DNA of 64,000 nucleotides from Microbacterium sp. 2FI (GTDB taxonomy: Bacteria; Actinomycetota; Actinomycetes; Actinomycetales; Microbacteriaceae). Within the stretch, counting starts at the first letter, position 1. Each line of letters starts with the position of its first letter. Position numbers and translations under genes: made by a program. The stretch lies in assembly GCF_005502885.1 (NCBI RefSeq), contig NZ_SCMR01000009.1:1-64000 (forward strand), in the 5' to 3' direction. The notes beneath the pieces were generated by a model that saw nothing but the letters and a program-made list of their open reading frames with translations, made no database searches and was not told the origin of the DNA. This document shows positions 8,714 to 16,435 of the stretch, piece by piece.

Positions 8714-9724
8714 TCAGGACACATCGATGATGACCTTTCCGCTCGCACCCGCCGAGAATGCCCGGTAGGCGTCGGCGATGTCCGCCAGCGGGAATCGCGG
8801 GCCGATGCGAGGCCGCACCACTCCGCGGGCGACCAGTTCGAGGGCGCGTGCGACCTGCGCGAAGTCGGCGCTGGCCACTCCGGCGAGACTCTTGCGCTGG
8901 AGATAGAAGTCGCGGGCGTCGAGAGTGAGCCGCGGGTCGACCGATGCCGAGCAGAAGACCGCACGGCCTTTCCACCCGAGTGCCGCGATTGCCGCCGCGA
9001 TGACGCCGCCGTGGCCACTCACGTCCACGGCCACGGTCGGGCGGCCGAGATCCAGCGCCGCTACGGCCGCGGGGATCTCAGCCGGGCTGGCGCAGCGGAC
9101 CGCCCAGGAACCGGCGGGGGCATCGACCGCCGCCCGCGAGGCTGCGATGACACGAGCACCGCGGCCGAGCGCCACCTCGACGGCCGCACGCCCGAGCGTG
9201 CCGCTCGCTCCCGTGACCAGCACGAGATCGTCCTCGGTGACCTCTGCGACGTCGAGGGCGTTCAGGACGATGGGGACGCTGTGGACCGCCGCTGTGGCGA
9301 TCGCCGCGTCGAACGAGCCGCAGGCGAAGGCGTTCATCGCCGGAACGACCACGAACTGCGCGGCTCCGCCGTCGCAGTGGACGCCGACGACGCGCTGCTG
9401 CGGGCAGTCGGCCTCGCGCCGCGCGGTGCACTCCGCACACGCTCCGCACGGAATGTTGGGCTTCACGACGACCCGCTCGCCGACTCGCACGGGGTCGACC
9501 CCTGCGCCGACCGCCACGATCGTCCCTGCCGGGTCGAGCCCGAGCGTGCGCGGAAGGGCCGCCGCCGCGCCGGGCCCGACCCCGCCGATGACGTTCAGGT
9601 CGAGCTGGTTCACGCCCACCGTCTCGACGGCGATGCTCACCTCGCCCTCACCGGGTTCGGGTCGGGGGATCTCACCGACGACGAGCTCGTCGAGGCTTCG
9701 GCCCATCAGCCGCGCTGCCTTCAT
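8714..9724 (-). CDS. Zinc-type MDR alcohol dehydrogenase/quinone reductase family protein
   Basis: A 336-residue medium-chain dehydrogenase with a GroES-like half and a Rossmann half (VTGASGTLGRAA near residue 170). A CGACAECTARREADC segment resembles the four-Cys structural-zinc loop of alcohol dehydrogenases. It is the first gene of the minus-strand ring-cleavage operon. MKAARLM at 9724 matches typical family starts and has AAGGCGAGG upstream. An ATG at 9745 is also possible: it lies 5 nt after a TACGGT -10-like hexamer, so a leaderless mRNA would begin there. The promoter overlaps a palindrome at 9746-9760. Confidence 0.8.
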   Translation of the reverse strand: MKAARLMGRSLDELVVGEIPRPEPGEGEVSIAVETVGVNQLDLNVIGGVGPGAAAALPRTLGLDPAGTIVAVGAGVDPVRVGERVVVKPNIPCGACAECTARREADCPQQRVVGVHCDGGAAQFVVVPAMNAFACGSFDAAIATAAVHSVPIVLNALDVAEVTEDDLVLVTGASGTLGRAAVEVALGRGARVIAASRAAVDAPAGSWAVRCASPAEIPAAVAALDLGRPTVAVDVSGHGGVIAAAIAALGWKGRAVFCSASVDPRLTLDARDFYLQRKSLAGVASADFAQVARALELVARGVVRPRIGPRFPLADIADAYRAFSAGASGKVIIDVS

Positions 9725-9745
9725 CCGATCCTCGCCTTCGCTCAT

Positions 9746-9760
9746 TGGATACCGTATCCA
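9746..9760. promoter_or_regulatory. 15-bp palindromic operator, copy 1
   Basis: TGGATACCGTATCCA is a palindrome apart from its central base, and it directly abuts the ATG at 9745. It covers the predicted -10 (TACGGT on the minus strand, 18 bp from TTGGAC). A protein bound here would block the dehydrogenase/LigAB operon. The identical sequence recurs at 9817-9831. Confidence 0.7.
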
Positions 9761-9816
9761 GTTTTAGGTCGAGTGTCCAATGCGCGCTGCGCAAACCCGT
9801 AGACATCAGGGGAGAT

Positions 9817-9831
9817 TCTGGATACCGTATC
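9817..9831. promoter_or_regulatory. 15-bp palindromic operator, copy 2
   Basis: The same 15 bases, TGGATACCGTATCCA, lie 71 bp centre to centre from copy 1 and 62 bp before the ATG of the substrate-binding lipoprotein gene. The half-site TGGAT resembles the GntR-regulon core TGGATCCA found elsewhere in the window, but the two halves are 5 bp apart instead of overlapping. Confidence 0.7.
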
Positions 9832-9892
9832 CACTAATTCGCGGGCGTTGCCTGTGCTCCGTTCGTGAGTGACCCGTCCAAGAAGGAGACTC

Positions 9893-10978
9893 ATGCGCAA
9901 TTCGAAACGGAACATCACCCTCGGCGTCGCCGCCGCGGTATCGGTGTTCGCCCTGCTGACCGGCTGTGCGGCCACGTCGGGAGACGACGGCGGCGGAGGC
10001 GGCCCGGCCGCCCTCCCCGACGGCGAGCCCGGCGCCGCGGAAGACACGGAGATCGTCGTCGCGATCCCGTTCCCCGACATCACCATGTACTCGATGTACA
10101 TCCTCGCCAGCGAGCTCGGCTACTACGAAGACGAGGGCCTCACCGTCGAGGTCATCACCGCCGACAACGTCACCGCCGCCGTCGCGAGCGGCAGCGCCGA
10201 CATCGGCGTGGAGTCGACGGGGACGGTGATCGAGGCCATCCGCGGCGGCGTCGAAGTGGACCTCGTCGCCGGGCACTACTGCCGGCAGAACTTCGACTTC
10301 GCCACCCAGGAGGGCATCACGGCCGTCGACCAGCTCGACGGCACCGCGGTCGTGCTGGCGGGCACGCCCGGCGATCCCGCCGAGTTCCAGCGCAAGCTCG
10401 TGCTCAAGGAGGAAGGCTGGGATCTCGACACCGTGGACGTCGAGGTGGTCTACCCCGGGCCCGGCTCGGAGTCGTGGACCGAGTTCTTCGTCAACGACAA
10501 GATCACCCTGCAGCCGTTCTACGGGGATGACCTGCCGGCCCTCGAGGCACACAACGCGAACATCATCGTCGAGTCGCTGCGCAACTGGGCGAACGACGTC
10601 CAGGTCGCCGGGAGCGCGTGGGCGCAGGAGAATCCGAACACGCTGGTCCGGTTCCTCCGCGCGACGATCATGGCGACGGATTTCATGCTCGCCCCGGAGG
10701 CCGGCGCGGTTCCGGAGAACAAGGATGAGGTGCTCGACATCTACGAGGCGAACGACTTCGACGTCGCCGCGCTGCGAGAGCTCGACAGCCCCTGGGTCCT
10801 CGATGGTCACCTCGCCTGCCCCAACCTGTACTTCGATGCAGAGGCGTGGGACACCACGATCGAGACGCAGTCGCTCGAGCCGATCGAGTTCGACGACGCG
10901 CAGCTTGCCTATCTGCTGAAGGCGCAGGAGCTCTTGGGCATCACCAACGAAGGACCCTCCACGCTCACCTACCCCTGA
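9893..10978 (+). CDS. ABC importer substrate-binding lipoprotein, NMT1/SsuA-like
   Basis: A 361-residue extracytoplasmic binding protein. The signal peptide ends in the lipobox LLTGC (about residues 18-22), followed by a Gly/Asp-rich linker. The body has NMT1/SsuA-type features: an opening strand EIVVAIPFPD, LASELGYYEDEGLTVEVIT, and a GSADIGVESTG strand. Proteins of this group bind sulfonates, pyrimidine precursors, nitrate or aromatic acids, so the ligand is open. AAGGAG lies 5 nt before the ATG. It is probably partnered by the permeases and ATPase at 11.5-14.0 kb, which have no binding protein of their own. A terminator follows. Confidence 0.85.
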   Translation: MRNSKRNITLGVAAAVSVFALLTGCAATSGDDGGGGGPAALPDGEPGAAEDTEIVVAIPFPDITMYSMYILASELGYYEDEGLTVEVITADNVTAAVASGSADIGVESTGTVIEAIRGGVEVDLVAGHYCRQNFDFATQEGITAVDQLDGTAVVLAGTPGDPAEFQRKLVLKEEGWDLDTVDVEVVYPGPGSESWTEFFVNDKITLQPFYGDDLPALEAHNANIIVESLRNWANDVQVAGSAWAQENPNTLVRFLRATIMATDFMLAPEAGAVPENKDEVLDIYEANDFDVAALRELDSPWVLDGHLACPNLYFDAEAWDTTIETQSLEPIEFDDAQLAYLLKAQELLGITNEGPSTLTYP

Positions 10979-10996
10979 GTCCGAACGACTCACGAC

Positions 10997-11034
10997 GAGA
11001 GCCCCCGCCGTAGCGCATGACGGCGGGGGCTCTC
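10997..11034 (+). terminator. Intrinsic terminator after the binding-protein gene
   Basis: A 14-bp perfect stem (GAGAGCCCCCGCCG and its complement) with a 10-nt loop starts 18 bp after the stop at 10978. There is no long T tract, which is usual for high-GC actinobacteria. Confidence 0.8.
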
Positions 11035-11067
11035 GCGTGCCCGCTCTACGTCGGGAGAGGAAGAGAG

Positions 11068-11103
11068 CCGGCTCTCGGCATCGCGCATGATGCCGAGAGC
11101 CGG
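11068..11103 (-). terminator. Intrinsic terminator after the RidA gene
   Basis: A 14-bp perfect stem (CCGGCTCTCGGCAT and its complement) with an 8-nt loop lies just past the RidA stop at 11121. With the terminator at 10997-11034 it forms a back-to-back pair that insulates two convergent units. Confidence 0.8.
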
Positions 11104-11120
11104 TGGTCGGTCCGAACGGG

Positions 11121-11528
11121 CTACTCCACCGGTTCGGGCGGCAGCACAGCGATCGCCTCGATCTCGAAGAGGTAGTCTGCCCCGGCGAACCCCGCCACCT
11201 GCACCAGCGTCGAGACGGGGTACTCGCTCGTGAAGTAACGCGCGCGAATCGCGCGAAGATCATCGCGGATGAGGGCGAAGTCGTCCCGGATGAACAGGGT
11301 GACCTTGACGATGTCTGCCATCGTGCCGCCGGACGCGTCCATCACCCGGGCGAGGTTCCGGAAGGCGAGGTCGATCTGCTCCGCCGCGGTCTCCGGCATC
11401 GTTCCGTCCACACGCATGCCGATGATGCCGCTGAGGAAGACCAGGTCGCTCCCGCTCACGCGGATGGCCTGACTGAACGCAGCTGTCGGCGGATAGACGC
11501 CATCGGGCTCGATGATCTCCTTGCGCAC
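11121..11528 (-). CDS. RidA family protein (YjgF/UK114)
   Basis: A 135-residue RidA-like protein. Members hydrolyse reactive enamines or imines or act on small carbonyl and amide compounds. Family features are AFSQAIRVSGSDLVFLSG near the N-terminus, the ARVMDASGGTMADIVKVTLF core and the ARYFTSEYPVSTLVQV segment. The canonical C-terminal Arg-x-x-IE catalytic motif is altered to YLFEIEAIAV, so the active-site Arg is not obvious and the activity may differ from true RidA. GTG start with GGAG upstream. It is the last gene of the 17.4-11.1 kb operon. Confidence 0.82.
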   Translation of the reverse strand: MRKEIIEPDGVYPPTAAFSQAIRVSGSDLVFLSGIIGMRVDGTMPETAAEQIDLAFRNLARVMDASGGTMADIVKVTLFIRDDFALIRDDLRAIRARYFTSEYPVSTLVQVAGFAGADYLFEIEAIAVLPPEPVE

Positions 11529-11529
11529 G

Positions 11530-12357
11530 TCAGGCTCCGCGCATGATCTGCTTGTCGTCGTACCACGGCGCCAGGCGCCTGCGCAGTGCGGCGATGAGCA
11601 TGAGGGTGAGATTGGCGATGATCACCATGACGACGACCATCGCGATCGCCTCGGCCATCTCGAACTGGTACGCGGCGAACTCGAGCATGTGCCCGAGGCC
11701 TCCGGAGCCTCCGAGGAACTCGCCGAGCACCTCGCCGGTGAAGCCGAGGGCGGCGCCCCGCTGGATTCCGGCGAGGCTGTAGGGCAGCGTCGCCGGGAAG
11801 ATGACCTTCCAGCCGAGTGCGGGGCCGTTCACTCCGAACACTCGAGAGGCATTGACCAGCGAAGCGGAAACGGTCACGGCGCCTTCCATCGTGTTCAGGA
11901 TGATCGGGAACACCGACAGCAGGAACACCAGTGCGATCTTCGATTCCGCGCCGAGCCCCAGGACGAGGATGAAGATCGGCGCGAGCGCGACCTTGGGCGT
12001 CGAGTACAGCAGCCACAGGAACGGCGCCACCGTGAAGCGCAGCACCGGCGACCAGCCGACGGCGAGGCCGACGACCACGCCGACGACGACGGCGAGCACG
12101 AGCCCGATGAACAGGTTCTGGATGCTGTACGCGAACGCCTCCCAGAACTCCGGATCGACCATCAGCTCGAGGAAGGCCGCGAAGACCGCGGTCGGGGGCG
12201 GGAGGAAGGACGCCGGGATCAGCTCCAGCCACGAGACGGCGGCTTCCCAGATGAGGAGGATCCCGAAGACGACGGCCAGCAGCAGCAGTCGCCACTTGGT
12301 CTCACCCGGGGCGACGAGTCGTCGCGGTCGCATGACGCGGCCGGTTGCGGAGCTCAT
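11530..12357 (-). CDS. ABC transporter permease, SsuC/TauC type
   Basis: A 275-residue inner-membrane permease with about six helices. The cytoplasmic coupling loop appears as NASRVFGVNGPALGWKVIFP, matching the EAA motif of binding-protein-dependent importers. The N-terminal region WEAAVSWLELIPASFLPPP is typical of nitrate/sulfonate/taurine-type permeases. It overlaps the second permease by 4 nt (ATGA) and likely forms a heterodimer with it. The substrate is presumably that of the lipoprotein at 9.9 kb. Confidence 0.87.
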   Translation of the reverse strand: MSSATGRVMRPRRLVAPGETKWRLLLLAVVFGILLIWEAAVSWLELIPASFLPPPTAVFAAFLELMVDPEFWEAFAYSIQNLFIGLVLAVVVGVVVGLAVGWSPVLRFTVAPFLWLLYSTPKVALAPIFILVLGLGAESKIALVFLLSVFPIILNTMEGAVTVSASLVNASRVFGVNGPALGWKVIFPATLPYSLAGIQRGAALGFTGEVLGEFLGGSGGLGHMLEFAAYQFEMAEAIAMVVVMVIIANLTLMLIAALRRRLAPWYDDKQIMRGA

Positions 12358-13199
12358 TTGCGGCCCTTTCTCGTCCACGGGGCGAGTCGTCGCTCGATGA
12401 GCGTCACGACCTGCGTCATCCCGACGCTCCAGAGCACCACGACGGCGATCGCCGCGAACGCCTGATCGGTCTGATACGTGTTGGTCGAACGGATGATGAG
12501 AGCTCCCATCCCGGTCGGCGACCCGGTGAGCTCGGCGACGACCATGCCGATCGTCGCCAGCACGACGGCTTGGCGCAGCCCCGCGAACAGGAACGGAACC
12601 GTCGAGGGCAGGAACACCTTGCGATAGAGATCCATCCTCGATGCGCCGTAGACGCGACCGGCCCGCAGAATCGAGGGGCTGGTAGTGCGCATGCCGGCTG
12701 AGATGTTGAGCAGGATCGGGAACACCGCGCTGATGGCGACGAGGAAGATCACCGGCCCCATGCCGAATCCGAACCACGCCTTCGAAAGCGGCTGGTACGC
12801 GATGGTCGGCGTCGCATAGATCGTCCAGGCGATCGGCCCGACCACCCGATCGACGGGGAGCGAGCTTCCCATGAGAAGCCCGAGGGGGATGCCGATGACC
12901 ACCGCGATCGTGAAGCCGGTGATCCAGGCCTGAAGCGAGTAGACCGCGTTGACGGCGAGGCTCCCGTTCGCGACGATCTCGACGAATCCCTGGGCGATCG
13001 CCGAGGGCGGGGGGAGGAAGACCGGGTTGATCCAGCCGAGCACGCCGACGACGAGCTCCCAGATCAGCAGGAAGATCACGAACTCGCCGGCGAAGACGAG
13101 CGCTTTGCCGCGAGGACTCAGCCCCACCAGCCAAGCGGCGAGCCCGCGGCGCTCGACGCGGGGACCGGAGGCGGTGAGGATCGTCGTTGTCGTCGTCAT
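12354..13199 (-). CDS. ABC transporter permease, SsuC/TauC type (second)
   Basis: A 281-residue permease homologous to its neighbour, with WELVVGVLGWINPVFLPPPS near the N-terminus and the coupling loop RAGRVYGASRMDLYRKVFLP. I chose the ATG at 13199 (MTTTTT) because it overlaps the ATPase stop by 4 nt, and the upstream extension reads as unrelated Gly/Arg-rich sequence. Two different permease genes in tandem suggest a heterodimeric channel, which is less common than the homodimer in this importer class. Confidence 0.87.
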   Translation of the reverse strand: MTTTTTILTASGPRVERRGLAAWLVGLSPRGKALVFAGEFVIFLLIWELVVGVLGWINPVFLPPPSAIAQGFVEIVANGSLAVNAVYSLQAWITGFTIAVVIGIPLGLLMGSSLPVDRVVGPIAWTIYATPTIAYQPLSKAWFGFGMGPVIFLVAISAVFPILLNISAGMRTTSPSILRAGRVYGASRMDLYRKVFLPSTVPFLFAGLRQAVVLATIGMVVAELTGSPTGMGALIIRSTNTYQTDQAFAAIAVVVLWSVGMTQVVTLIERRLAPWTRKGRK

Positions 13200-14029
13200 G
13201 AGCCCGACGTCTTCGCGGCCGCCGTCGCCTCCCCCTGCAGGGCGTCCCACAGATGGTCGCGCAGCTCGAGGAACCGCGGATCGCTCTGCACGCTGCGCTC
13301 GCTGCGCGGGCGCTGGATGTCGGTGCGGATGATCTCCTTGATCGCGCCCGGATGACTCTTGAACACGACGATGCGGTCACCGAGGAGAATGGCCTCCTCG
13401 ATCGAGTGGGTGATGAAGAGCACGGTCTTGCCGGTGGCCGTGATGAGCTTCTCGATCTCGTCGCGCATCACCTCGCGGGTCAGCGCATCGACCGCGCCGA
13501 GCGGTTCGTCCATCAGCAGGATGCGCGGCTTCGCCACGATCGCGCGGGCAAGTCCCACGCGCTGCTGCATGCCTCCCGACAGCTCCCGCGGATAGGAGGA
13601 CTCGAATCCCGCGAGCCCGACCAGCTCGATCGCCTCCTGCACGCGATCGCGCCACCCCTCTCCGCGCAGCGGCTTCTGCATCTCGAGGCCGAACTTCACG
13701 TTGTCGAAGACCGAGCGCCAGGGAAGCAGCGCATAGTCCTGGAACACGACCGCGCGGTCCGGACCCGGGCCGGTGACCTTCTCGCCACCGACCCGGACCT
13801 CGCCGCTCGTGGGCTGCACGAGCCCCGCGATGACGTTCATGAACGTCGTCTTGCCGCAGCCCGAGGGGCCGAGGACCGTGACGAACTCGCCCTCCTCGAC
13901 ATCGAGGTTCACCCCCTCGATCGCGACGAGCGATCTGCCCGTGCGTGCCACGTCGTAGCTGACCGTCAGATCTCGCACCGAGATCAGGGGGGTTCTCCCG
14001 GGGGTCTGGCTGGGCTCGTCGGTCGTCAT
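13196..14029 (-). CDS. ABC transporter ATP-binding protein, SsuB/TauB type
   Basis: A 277-residue ATPase. Walker A is GPSGCGKTT, the Q-loop is VVFQDYALLPW, the signature is LSGGMQQR, Walker B is ILLMDEP and the switch His is in THSIEEA. The VFQDYALLPWRSV wording is typical of nitrate/sulfonate/taurine importers. It lies between the LLM oxidoreductase and the permeases and overlaps the latter. The ATG has only a weak ribosome site. It should energise the two permeases at 11.5-13.2 kb. Confidence 0.88.
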   Translation of the reverse strand: MTTDEPSQTPGRTPLISVRDLTVSYDVARTGRSLVAIEGVNLDVEEGEFVTVLGPSGCGKTTFMNVIAGLVQPTSGEVRVGGEKVTGPGPDRAVVFQDYALLPWRSVFDNVKFGLEMQKPLRGEGWRDRVQEAIELVGLAGFESSYPRELSGGMQQRVGLARAIVAKPRILLMDEPLGAVDALTREVMRDEIEKLITATGKTVLFITHSIEEAILLGDRIVVFKSHPGAIKEIIRTDIQRPRSERSVQSDPRFLELRDHLWDALQGEATAAAKTSGS

Positions 14030-14070
14030 GGCATCACTTTCTCGTCGCGTCGGCTGAGACTGGATGGCGG

Positions 14071-15045
14071 TCAGCGCATCCGGGGCAGGACTTCGTCGCC
14101 CAGCAGTTCGATCTGCTCGAAGAACCGGTCGAACTTGAAGCGGAAGTCGAACACGAGGTGCTCGACGCCCGCGGCTTCGAACTTCTTGAGCTCGTGTACA
14201 GCTTCCTCCGGGCTGCCCACGATGAGCTGACCCTCGAGGTCCTCGACGGTCTCGAACGTGCCCGACGGCGGCTTGACCGCGAACTTGGCCTTGTTCGCCC
14301 ATGCGAGCAGCCCCGGGACGTTGACGTCCTTGAGAGCCTCTTCGCGCGTCGCCTCGATCGACGTCGGGGGGATGACCGCGACCGTCGGCATCGGGCGACC
14401 CGACTCGTCGGTCATGTCGCGCATCACGTCGATGCGCTTGCGCATCGACGCCAGCGAGATGCGGCCCGGCATCCATCCGTCGGCATACTCCGCGGCAAGT
14501 CGGGCCGAGCGCGGTGTCGCGCCGCAGTACCAGAATGGGATCCGCCCGCCGACGGGCTTCGGCTCGATCGTGACGTTCTCGAACGAGAAGATGCCGTCGT
14601 CGTACGTCACGTCGTTTTCCGTGAACACGCGCTTGAGGATCTCGGCGTTGGAGCGCACCATCTCCACGCGGTTCAGGTCGCCCCATCCGATGGCCTCGAA
14701 CTCGTGGTCGAACGTGCCGGCGCCGAATCCGAGGATCAGGCGCGGGCCGACCAGCTGCGTGATCGTGCCCGCCATCAGCGCGGTGACCAGCGGGTGCCGG
14801 AAGGGAATGAGCGAGCCGGTGCCGAGCTCCAGCTTCTCGGTGACCGCACCGATCGCCGTCAGCGTGGTCAGGGCGTCGTAGAACGTGCGGTTGGGCTTCT
14901 CCATCTCGCCGTGGGGCTCGAACACGAGGTGATCGCGCACCCATACCGAGTCGAAGCCCTTCTCCTCCGCGAGCTTCGAGCCTTCCAGCAGCTTCTCGCG
15001 GCTGGCCTCCTCGCCGAAGTGGGGCAGCAGCAGTCCGAACTTCAT
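14071..15045 (-). CDS. LLM class flavin-dependent oxidoreductase
   Basis: A 324-residue bacterial-luciferase-like TIM-barrel oxidoreductase that uses FMN or F420. It opens with MKFGLLLPHFGE, followed by AEEKGFDSVWVRDHL. The LILGFGAGTFDHEFEAIG and IPFWYCGATPRSARLAAEYADGW segments are standard LLM landmarks. It sits in one operon with a cyclic amidohydrolase and an alpha/beta hydrolase, which fits oxidation of a ring followed by hydrolysis. Its operon carries the same GntR-type operator as the F420 genes, so F420 is the more attractive cofactor; this is inference. GAAGGAAAG precedes the ATG. Confidence 0.85.
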   Translation of the reverse strand: MKFGLLLPHFGEEASREKLLEGSKLAEEKGFDSVWVRDHLVFEPHGEMEKPNRTFYDALTTLTAIGAVTEKLELGTGSLIPFRHPLVTALMAGTITQLVGPRLILGFGAGTFDHEFEAIGWGDLNRVEMVRSNAEILKRVFTENDVTYDDGIFSFENVTIEPKPVGGRIPFWYCGATPRSARLAAEYADGWMPGRISLASMRKRIDVMRDMTDESGRPMPTVAVIPPTSIEATREEALKDVNVPGLLAWANKAKFAVKPPSGTFETVEDLEGQLIVGSPEEAVHELKKFEAAGVEHLVFDFRFKFDRFFEQIELLGDEVLPRMR

Positions 15046-15046
15046 G

Positions 15047-16435
15047 TCACTTTCCTTCCTCTGCCCGCGCAGCCGCGAGCGTTCCGAAACCTGGTTCGCC
15101 CACGACGACGCCGTCGGCATAGACATCTCGCCCGCGCACGAGCGTGCGCTCGATCCGGGCGCTGATCGTGCGGCCGTTGTAGGGGGTCCAGCCGATCTTG
15201 GACAGCACGTCGTCGTCGGTGATCGTCCACTCCGAGTCCATGTCGGCGATGACGACGTCGGCGTCGGCGCCGACCTGGAGCGAGCCCTTGACACCGCCGA
15301 GGCCGAACTTCGCCGACGGCACCGAAGCGACCATCTCCACGACCCGGTCGAGAGTGAGCTCACCCCGGTTGACCGCGTCGAGCATCAGCTCGTAGTAGTA
15401 CTGGATGCCGGGTGTGCCGGTGTGGGAGCTCCACATCTGCGTCCACCCGATCTCCTTCTCCTCGCGCGTGTGCGGGGCGTGGTCGGAGGACGCGATGTCG
15501 ATCGTGCCGTCGCGCATCCCCTCCCAGATGGCCGCGCGGTTGTCGTCGGGCACCCAGTACGACAGCGCGTAGGGCCCGAGCGTCTCGACGTCGTTCCAGG
15601 TGGAGAGGAAGGGCGCCCAGTGGTTGACCTCGCACGTGACGTCGACGCCGGCGGCCTTCGCGCGACGCACCGCCTCGATCGATCGCCTCGTCTGGATGTG
15701 GGCGATGTGGACCGGGCAGCCCGAGGCCTCGGCGAGGCGCAGGACGACATCGATGGCGGTGTCCCAGATGACGCCCTCGCGAGCGGCGTACGCAGACGCG
15801 TATCCCTGCGGCGTGTTCTCGCCGCGTGCGAGGTACTGGCCTTCGATGTAGTCCATGAGGGCCTGGTCGTGGGGGTGGACGATGAAGCGGATGCCGGTCT
15901 CGGCGATCCGATCCATGATCTGCAGCAGATGCCCGTGATCATGGATGCCGGTCCCCGCCGGATGCGGGTAGGTGCGCCCGGTGTCGACGACCATGTAGAT
16001 CTTGAACGCCCGGATCCCCATCGCCGCCATCGGGGCGATCTCGTCGAACTTCGTCGGTGCCGGGTTGTGGTTCCAGTCGACGATCGACGTCGACGCGTAG
16101 CGCTCGAAGACATCGGTCAGGCTGGCGACATCGGTGGTCGGCGGCTTGAGGTTCGGCATCCCGAAGATGGTCGTCACGCCGCCGGCCGCCGCCTGGCGGG
16201 TCGTGGTGAGGATGTCCTCCTTGTGCTCGTAGCCGGGTTCGCGGGTGTGGACGTGGACGTCCACCATCCCCGGCAGCACCAGTCGGCCGGTCGCGTCGAT
16301 CTCGCGCTCGGCGTCGACGGCCACTCCGGGGGCGACGATGCCGGCGACGACGCCGTCCTTGATGAGCAGGTCGCCGACGACAGGGCCGCCGGGCGCCATG
16401 ACTGTTCCTCCGCTGATCCTGACGTCGATGCTCAT
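15047..16435 (-). CDS. Dihydroorotase/hydantoinase-like cyclic amidohydrolase
   Basis: A 462-residue amidohydrolase that should hydrolyse a cyclic amide or imide through a binuclear metal centre. Metal ligands are visible: His61 and His63 in DVHVHTREPG, the carbamylated Lys145 in AFKIYM, His187/189 in VHPHD, His243/246 in HIAHIQT and Asp318 in SSDHAPH. The HTREPG motif is of dihydroorotase/allantoinase type. No pyr genes are nearby, so a catabolic role on a lactam, hydantoin or dihydropyrimidine ring is likelier than pyrimidine synthesis. It overlaps the alpha/beta hydrolase stop by 4 nt. Confidence 0.87.
   Translation of the reverse strand: MSIDVRISGGTVMAPGGPVVGDLLIKDGVVAGIVAPGVAVDAEREIDATGRLVLPGMVDVHVHTREPGYEHKEDILTTTRQAAAGGVTTIFGMPNLKPPTTDVASLTDVFERYASTSIVDWNHNPAPTKFDEIAPMAAMGIRAFKIYMVVDTGRTYPHPAGTGIHDHGHLLQIMDRIAETGIRFIVHPHDQALMDYIEGQYLARGENTPQGYASAYAAREGVIWDTAIDVVLRLAEASGCPVHIAHIQTRRSIEAVRRAKAAGVDVTCEVNHWAPFLSTWNDVETLGPYALSYWVPDDNRAAIWEGMRDGTIDIASSDHAPHTREEKEIGWTQMWSSHTGTPGIQYYYELMLDAVNRGELTLDRVVEMVASVPSAKFGLGGVKGSLQVGADADVVIADMDSEWTITDDDVLSKIGWTPYNGRTISARIERTLVRGRDVYADGVVVGEPGFGTLAAARAEEGK

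Noticed and set aside
15047..16435. Biosynthetic dihydroorotase (pyrC)
   Set aside because: The HTREPG motif fits, but the protein sits in a catabolic/ABC operon with no pyrimidine genes and is longer than typical PyrC. A catabolic cyclic amidohydrolase is more likely.
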